From assembly GCF_015291725.1 (NCBI RefSeq), contig NZ_CP030038.1:2717001-2781000 (forward strand): a stretch of DNA of 64,000 bases. Reading direction: 5' to 3'. This document shows positions 59,469 through 64,000 of the stretch, piece by piece. The DNA is from Bradyrhizobium sp. CCBAU 51765 (GTDB taxonomy: Bacteria > Pseudomonadota > Alphaproteobacteria > Rhizobiales > Xanthobacteraceae). The notes beneath the pieces are model-generated. The model was not told where the DNA came from. It did no database searches and saw only the letters and a program-made list of their open reading frames with translations. Both the position numbers and the translations under genes were made by a program. Numbering within the stretch: the stretch's first letter is position 1; each line of letters opens with the position of its first letter.

Positions 59469-60448
59469 GGCGTCAGCACGGCTGCGCCGAGAATCTGGCC
59501 ATTCCGCAGCATGCCAAGAACCTCGTTGGCCTGATCGAGCGGAAACGCCGTCGTCTCGGTACGCACGCCGGCTTGCGGGGCGATCTTTAGAAAATCGAGG
59601 CCATCCTGCCGGGTCAGATTGGCGACCGAGACCAACTGCCGTTCCTGCCAGAGCAAGTCATACGGAAAGCTTGGAATGTCGGTCATGTGGATGCCGGCGC
59701 ATACGACGCGCCCGCCTTTGCGGACGGCGCGCAACGCGGCCGGAACGAGCTCGCCGGCTGGTGCGTAGATGATGGCGGCGTCGAGCGGCTCGTCGGGCGC
59801 TTCGTCCGATGACCCCGCCCAGACCGCGCCGAGACGGCGTGCAAGATCTTGTGCAGCGACGTCGCCGCGTCGTGTGAATGCATGGACGGATCGTCCCTGC
59901 CAAATCGCGACCTGCGCGATGATGTGGCCGGCTGCGCCAAAGCCATAGAGGCCGAGCCGGTCGGCGGGGCCGGCCAGGACCAGCGAGCGCCAGCCGATCA
60001 GCCCTGCGCACAGCAGGGGCGCAATCTCCACGTCGTTGCCGGCCTCACCGAGCGGAAAAGCGTAGCGTGCGTCCGCGATGATGTGGGTCGCGTAGCCGCC
60101 GTCGCGCGTGTAGCCGGTGAACAGCGGTGCGTCACACAGGTTTTCCATTCCCTGCCGGCAGAAGCGACACTTTCCGCAGGTGAAGCCGAGCCAGGGAATG
60201 CCGACCCGGTCGCCAGGCGCATGTGTTGCCACATTCGGCCCAACGAGATCGACCCGGCCGACGATCTCGTGCCCAGGCACGATCGGATAGCGAATATCGG
60301 GCAGCTCGGCATCGACGAGATGGAGATCTGTCCGGCATACGCCGCAGGCGCCGATCTTCACCCGGAGCTGGCCCTCGCGCGGAATCGGGTCAGGCCGCTC
60401 CTCCATCTGGAGCCGCGCTCGTGGAGCCGGCAACACCATCGCACGCAT
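59465..60448 (-). CDS. Zinc-dependent alcohol dehydrogenase (MDR family)
   Basis: The 327-residue protein has the catalytic zinc ligands in GACGVCRTDLHLVDAE and PGHEIVGRVDLVG, and the structural zinc cysteines in CGKCRFCRQGMENLC. The NAD-binding segment is LYGFGAAGHIIAQVA. It would oxidise or reduce alcohols/aldehydes with NAD(P). First gene of the overlapping operon ADH-kinase-CHAD; a FixK-like box (60511-60524) lies 62 bases upstream, so the operon is likely induced by low oxygen. Confidence 0.88.
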   Translation of the reverse strand: MRAMVLPAPRARLQMEERPDPIPREGQLRVKIGACGVCRTDLHLVDAELPDIRYPIVPGHEIVGRVDLVGPNVATHAPGDRVGIPWLGFTCGKCRFCRQGMENLCDAPLFTGYTRDGGYATHIIADARYAFPLGEAGNDVEIAPLLCAGLIGWRSLVLAGPADRLGLYGFGAAGHIIAQVAIWQGRSVHAFTRRGDVAAQDLARRLGAVWAGSSDEAPDEPLDAAIIYAPAGELVPAALRAVRKGGRVVCAGIHMTDIPSFPYDLLWQERQLVSVANLTRQDGLDFLKIAPQAGVRTETTAFPLDQANEVLGMLRNGQILGAAVLTP

Positions 60449-60510
60449 GAGTCTCTCCGGGGCGAACCGCTCCGATTTAATTATTCATAGAATGACCAGG
60501 CGACCAGTCC

Positions 60511-60524
60511 TTGACGCTGGTCAA
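60511..60524. promoter_or_regulatory. FixK/FNR-type box TTGACGCTGGTCAA
   Basis: TTGAC-N4-GTCAA palindrome, 62 bases before the ADH operon and 96 bases before the stress-protein gene. The intergenic region has a second box at 60559-60572, so each divergent promoter has one near box. Confidence 0.75.
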
Positions 60525-60558
60525 CGCTTGTTCCCGGGCGACCGGATAGAGTTTGCGC

Positions 60559-60572
60559 TTGACGAGGATCAA
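60559..60572. promoter_or_regulatory. FixK/FNR-type box TTGACGAGGATCAA
   Basis: TTGA-N6-TCAA match, 47 bases before the ATG of the universal stress protein gene at 60620. It is the nearer box for that gene. Confidence 0.7.
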
Positions 60573-60619
60573 GCGCCTCGACGAGCGCCGGCCTATTGTG
60601 GCGACCTAGGAGAATGCGG

Positions 60620-61453
60620 ATGCCCATCAAGGACGTCTTTCTGCCCCTTGTCGGCCAGCCGCGCGGACCGGCTGTGGTCGCAATAGAGAAATGCGTGGCC
60701 GTTGCCGCCGATCTCGGCGCCAGGATCACCGCGCTCGCGCTCGAGGAGGAAATCTTCGAGCGACCGAGGGTGATGCTGCCTTACGATCGCGATTCCGAGC
60801 ACGCCGGCTCTAAAGCCGGCGACATGCAGCAGCTCCTGAATGCCTTCACCAGCGCAGCTTCCCGCGCCAACATTCGCGCCCAGAGCCGATCGGGCAAGGT
60901 GCCTGCGGATCAGATCGGCGCGATCCTGGCCGAGCATGCCCGCTTCAGCGACCTCACGCTAGTTCCCGTGAAACCGCACGACAGCCGAACAGAGGGCATT
61001 GTCGAAGCCTTCTTGTTCGGATCCGGCCGGCCGCTTCTGCTCTGTCCCGAACATCTCGCGGACGAACTTCGGCCTGAATTCGAGAACGTCATGATTGCCT
61101 GGGATCACTCTGCTCGCGCCGCGCGTGCGGTCGGCGACGCGTTGCCGATTCTTCGGGCTGCCACCTCGGTCCGTGTGGTGACGGTGGCGGACGACAAGAC
61201 CGAGGCGGTCGTGCAATCCGGCACGGCTCTCGTCGATCATTTGAGGGAACATGGGGTCGATGCCTCGTTCGAAACAACGAAATGCGGCGGCAGCTCGATC
61301 GGCAAGGCACTGGGAAGCTGGGCGAATTCCCATGGCATCGATGCGATCGTCATGGGCGCCTATCATCATTCGCGCCTGAACGAGATCGTCTGGGGCGGTG
61401 TGACAAAGACCGTCATTGGCCAGCCACCGTGCTGGGTTATGATCTCGCACTAG
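60620..61453 (+). CDS. Universal stress protein, tandem UspA-type domains
   Basis: The 277-residue protein has two UspA-like halves; the second has the better motif (VMIAWDHSARAARAVGDALP) and ends with VMGAYHHSRLNEIVWGGVTK, the ATP-binding loop area GAxxHSRxxE. AGGAG at 60608-60612 places the start at ATG 60620 rather than 60596. USPs support survival under low oxygen or starvation; the FixK-like box upstream agrees. The following gene on the same strand begins 64 bases later. Confidence 0.82.
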   Translation: MPIKDVFLPLVGQPRGPAVVAIEKCVAVAADLGARITALALEEEIFERPRVMLPYDRDSEHAGSKAGDMQQLLNAFTSAASRANIRAQSRSGKVPADQIGAILAEHARFSDLTLVPVKPHDSRTEGIVEAFLFGSGRPLLLCPEHLADELRPEFENVMIAWDHSARAARAVGDALPILRAATSVRVVTVADDKTEAVVQSGTALVDHLREHGVDASFETTKCGGSSIGKALGSWANSHGIDAIVMGAYHHSRLNEIVWGGVTKTVIGQPPCWVMISH

Positions 61454-61517
61454 GCTCCTTCTTTCGTCTTGATCGTCAACCAATCGGAACCGCCGCTGAC
61501 CCGGCGCATTTTCTTTC

Positions 61518-64000
61518 ATGTCAACCTATCGTCTGAACAACCTGCTGTCGCCGCGCTCGGTCGCGCTCGTCGGGGCGAGCGCCCGTTCGGGGTCCGTGGG
61601 ACGCGCCGTTCTGGAGAACATTCGCAAGGCCGGATTCAAGGGGCAGTTTGGCCTCGTCAATTCGCGCCATGCCGAGATCGGCGGCGTCGCGGCGGTGAAG
61701 AGCCTGGACAGGCTGGACTTCGTGCCCGAGCTCGTGGTCATCACCGCCCCCGCAGGCGAGATTCCAGGCATTGTCGACCAAGCCGGGCGTCTCGGGTCTG
61801 CGGGCGCACTGATCGTCTCGGCCGGGCTCGGCCAGGGACCGGGATCGCTGTACGAGGCCACAAGCACTGCTGCCCGAAAACACGGCATGCGCCTGATCGG
61901 GCCGAACTGCCTCGGCATCATGATGCCCGGCGTCAGCCTGAATGCCAGTTTCGCCGCGCACATGCCGGGGGCGGGTAACCTCGCGCTGATCTCGCAATCG
62001 GGCGCAATTGCCGCCGGCATGGTGGATTGGGCCGCGCCGCGCGGCGTCGGCTTCTCTGGCATCGTCTCGATCGGCGATCAGATCGACGTCGATATCGGCG
62101 ATCTGCTCGACCATTTCGCGATGGATCACAAGACCCGCGCGATCCTGCTCTACATCGAGGCCATCAAGGACGCGCGCAAGTTCATGTCGGCGGCGCGCGC
62201 CGCCGCGCGCGTGAAGCCCGTCGTCGTGGTGAAGTCCGGCCGCATGGCGCAGGGCGCGAAGGCGGCTGCCACCCACACCGGTGCGCTCGCCGGCGCCGAC
62301 GCTGTCTACGACGCAGCGTTCCGCCGCGCGGGTGTCCTGCGGGTCTCCGATCTCCGTGAGCTGTTCGATTGTGCCGAGACACTCGGCCGTGTCGAGTCGC
62401 CGGCGGGAAAGCGTCTCGCCATCCTGACCAACGGTGGCGGCATCGGCGTCCTTGCTATCGATCGATTGGTCGATCTCGGAGGAGTTCCGGCAACCATCTC
62501 GGCCGAGGCGCGCAAGAAGCTCGACGCAGCACTGCCGCCGACCTGGTCCGGTGCGAATCCCGTTGACATCGTGGGTGATGCCGACGCCTCGCGCTACGCG
62601 GTGGCGCTGGAGGAACTGCTGGCCGACCGTGACAACGACGCAGTCCTGGTCCTCAACGTGCAAACGGCGATCGCCTCGGCCGCCGAGATCGCCACGACCG
62701 TGACGGAGCTCGTCAGAAAATACCGCGAGCAGCACCGCAGCTGGGCGAAGCCCGTATTGGCGGCGTGGGTTGGAGCCGATCAGCACATCATTCAGACACT
62801 CTCCAGCGCCGGTGTGCCGAACTATCCGACCGAGGACGATGCCGTGCGCGGCTTCATGCATCTGGTCCGGCACCGCGAGGTGGTGGAGGAGCTGAGTCAG
62901 GTTCCTCCCGCGATGCCTGATACTTTCGTTCCGGACGCCGGGGGAGCGAGGCAGATCGTTACCGCCGCCATCGCGGACGGCCGTGAATGGCTAGAGCCTG
63001 TCGAGATCAAGCAGCTGCTCGAAGCCTACGACATCGCGATGGTGCCGACCTATGCGGCGACCGATGTCGAGCAGGCGGTGGCCTATGCGAACGACATCTT
63101 CGCACAGGGCGATACCGTCGTGCTGAAGATCATGTCGCGGGACATCGTCCACAAATCCGACGTCGGCGGCGTCGTTCTCAACCTGACCACGCCTGAAGCA
63201 GTGCGAGTGGCCACCACGAGCATTATCGCGCGTGCGAAAAAGCTGCGTCCGGAGGCGCGCATCGGCGGCGTCATCGTCCAGGCGATGGTCGTCAAGGCGA
63301 AAGCGCGCGAGCTGATCCTGGGCCTCGCCGACGATCCGACCTTCGGCACGGTCGTCGTTTTCGGCCGGGGCGGGACGGCGGTGGAGATCATCAATGACAA
63401 GGCGCTCGCGCTGCCGCCGCTCGATCTGCAGCTGGCCCGCGACCTGATCGAGCGCACGCGCGTGTCGCGGCTGCTCCGCGCTTACCGGGACGTGCCGGCA
63501 GTGAAGCCGGACGCCGTCGCCATGGTGCTGGTCAAGCTGGCGCAGATGGCGGCCGACATTCCCGAGATCCGCGAATTCGACATCAATCCGCTGCTGGCGG
63601 ACGAAACCGGCGTGACCGCGGTCGATGCCCGCGTTGCGGTCGGGCCGCCGCAGCGGAAGTTTGTCGGCTCCGGCCCGGCCAATTTCGCCGTTCGCGCCTA
63701 TCCGTCGCAATGGGAGCGACGCATCGAGCTCAAGGACGACTGGCGCATCTTCGTGCGGCCCATGCGGCCCGAGGACGAGCCGATCATCCACGAATTCCTG
63801 GGCCACGTCACCCCGCATGACCTTCGTCTGCGGTTCTTCGCACCGATGAAGGAATTCACCCACGAATTCATCGCACGACTGACCCAGCTCGACTATGCGC
63901 GCGCGATGGCCTTCATCGCATTCGACGAGGCCACCGGCGAAATGGTCGGCGTCGTCCGGCTCCATTCGGACTCGATCTACGAGAGCGGCGAATACGCGAT
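61518..64000 (+). CDS. Acyl-CoA synthetase (NDP-forming)-like / GNAT acetyltransferase, Pat-type; C-terminus outside window
   Basis: The visible 827 residues have the order of Pat-type protein acetyltransferases: a CoA-binding domain (SVALVGASARSGSVGRAVLEN), a succinyl-CoA-ligase-like domain (LALISQSGAIAAGMVDW, KSGRMAQGAKAAATHTGAL), an ATP-grasp domain (VVLKIMSRDIVHKSDVGGVV, FGRGGTAVEI) and the start of a GNAT domain (RPMRPEDEPIIHEFLGHV). In Rhodopseudomonas palustris such a Pat acetylates and inactivates acyl-CoA synthetases such as the benzoyl-CoA pathway ligase. The two CoA ligases in this window are possible targets, by inference. The right edge cuts the GNAT domain. Confidence 0.88.
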   Translation, partial: MSTYRLNNLLSPRSVALVGASARSGSVGRAVLENIRKAGFKGQFGLVNSRHAEIGGVAAVKSLDRLDFVPELVVITAPAGEIPGIVDQAGRLGSAGALIVSAGLGQGPGSLYEATSTAARKHGMRLIGPNCLGIMMPGVSLNASFAAHMPGAGNLALISQSGAIAAGMVDWAAPRGVGFSGIVSIGDQIDVDIGDLLDHFAMDHKTRAILLYIEAIKDARKFMSAARAAARVKPVVVVKSGRMAQGAKAAATHTGALAGADAVYDAAFRRAGVLRVSDLRELFDCAETLGRVESPAGKRLAILTNGGGIGVLAIDRLVDLGGVPATISAEARKKLDAALPPTWSGANPVDIVGDADASRYAVALEELLADRDNDAVLVLNVQTAIASAAEIATTVTELVRKYREQHRSWAKPVLAAWVGADQHIIQTLSSAGVPNYPTEDDAVRGFMHLVRHREVVEELSQVPPAMPDTFVPDAGGARQIVTAAIADGREWLEPVEIKQLLEAYDIAMVPTYAATDVEQAVAYANDIFAQGDTVVLKIMSRDIVHKSDVGGVVLNLTTPEAVRVATTSIIARAKKLRPEARIGGVIVQAMVVKAKARELILGLADDPTFGTVVVFGRGGTAVEIINDKALALPPLDLQLARDLIERTRVSRLLRAYRDVPAVKPDAVAMVLVKLAQMAADIPEIREFDINPLLADETGVTAVDARVAVGPPQRKFVGSGPANFAVRAYPSQWERRIELKDDWRIFVRPMRPEDEPIIHEFLGHVTPHDLRLRFFAPMKEFTHEFIARLTQLDYARAMAFIAFDEATGEMVGVVRLHSDSIYESGEYA

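Noticed and set aside
1..64000. CRISPR array, tRNA, rRNA or intact insertion sequence
   Set aside because: I saw no regularly spaced repeats, no tRNA-like cloverleaf with its T-loop consensus, no rRNA sequence and no transposase frame; a dedicated search was not possible.

Overview
The window looks like chromosome of an alphaproteobacterium of the Bradyrhizobium type. It has high GC, a GcrA-family regulator, a phasin and a PHA synthase, many small rhizobial orphan proteins, FixK-type TTGA-N6-TCAA boxes, and several CoA-dependent aromatic catabolism genes. I see no rRNA, tRNA, CRISPR array, prophage or intact insertion sequence.

Layout. Positions 1-5.4 kb hold a purine-salvage block: a two-permease plus double-ATPase ABC transporter of the nucleoside (BMP/Nup) type, a frameshifted nucleoside deaminase, and a divergent allantoate-amidohydrolase-type enzyme. 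Positions 5.5-27.4 kb are mixed housekeeping and orphan genes: a possible six-hairpin glycosidase-like protein, a MoxR ATPase with a VWA partner, a quinone oxidoreductase, a self-cleaving-type repressor beside a GcrA-like gene with shared operator-like sites, a phasin, cytochrome c, a hydrolase, a short gene graveyard (TpsB and EAL remnants), arginase, an enolase-superfamily enzyme, an NRAMP-like transporter, and a run of very small secreted or stress-related proteins.

Positions 27.4-38.0 kb form a candidate catabolic island that I cannot match to a described pathway. It holds a family III CoA transferase, a two-component flavin monooxygenase (oxygenase plus flavin reductase), a beta-hydroxyacid dehydrogenase, a SsuA/NMT1-type ABC importer with two permeases, an IlvD/Edd-type dehydratase, and a homologue of 2,5-dihydroxypyridine 5,6-dioxygenase (NicX) that keeps the His/His/Asp metal ligands. 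Import, hydroxylation and opening of an N-heteroaromatic ring is the simplest reading.

Positions 38.0-54.1 kb are an aryl-CoA regulon that best fits aerobic 2-aminobenzoyl-CoA (anthranilate) degradation. It includes a benzoate/2-aminobenzoate-CoA ligase, a fused flavin monooxygenase/old-yellow-enzyme reductase of 783 aa, a Rid-family protein, enoyl-CoA hydratase, SDR, acyl-CoA dehydrogenase, 3-hydroxyacyl-CoA dehydrogenase, a second acyl-CoA ligase, an opine-dehydrogenase-like enzyme, a LivK-type binding protein and a MarR regulator. One AT-rich palindrome (TTTTAAGCCTAAAA and variants) recurs in four promoter regions of this block and probably marks the MarR operators.

Positions 54.1-64 kb look like a low-oxygen module. 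FixK/FNR-like boxes lie in two divergent promoter regions that serve a CBS-BON protein, PHA synthase, an overlapping ADH-kinase-CHAD operon and a universal stress protein. The window ends inside a Pat-like acyl-CoA-synthetase/GNAT protein, a family known in relatives to control acyl-CoA synthetases by acetylation.
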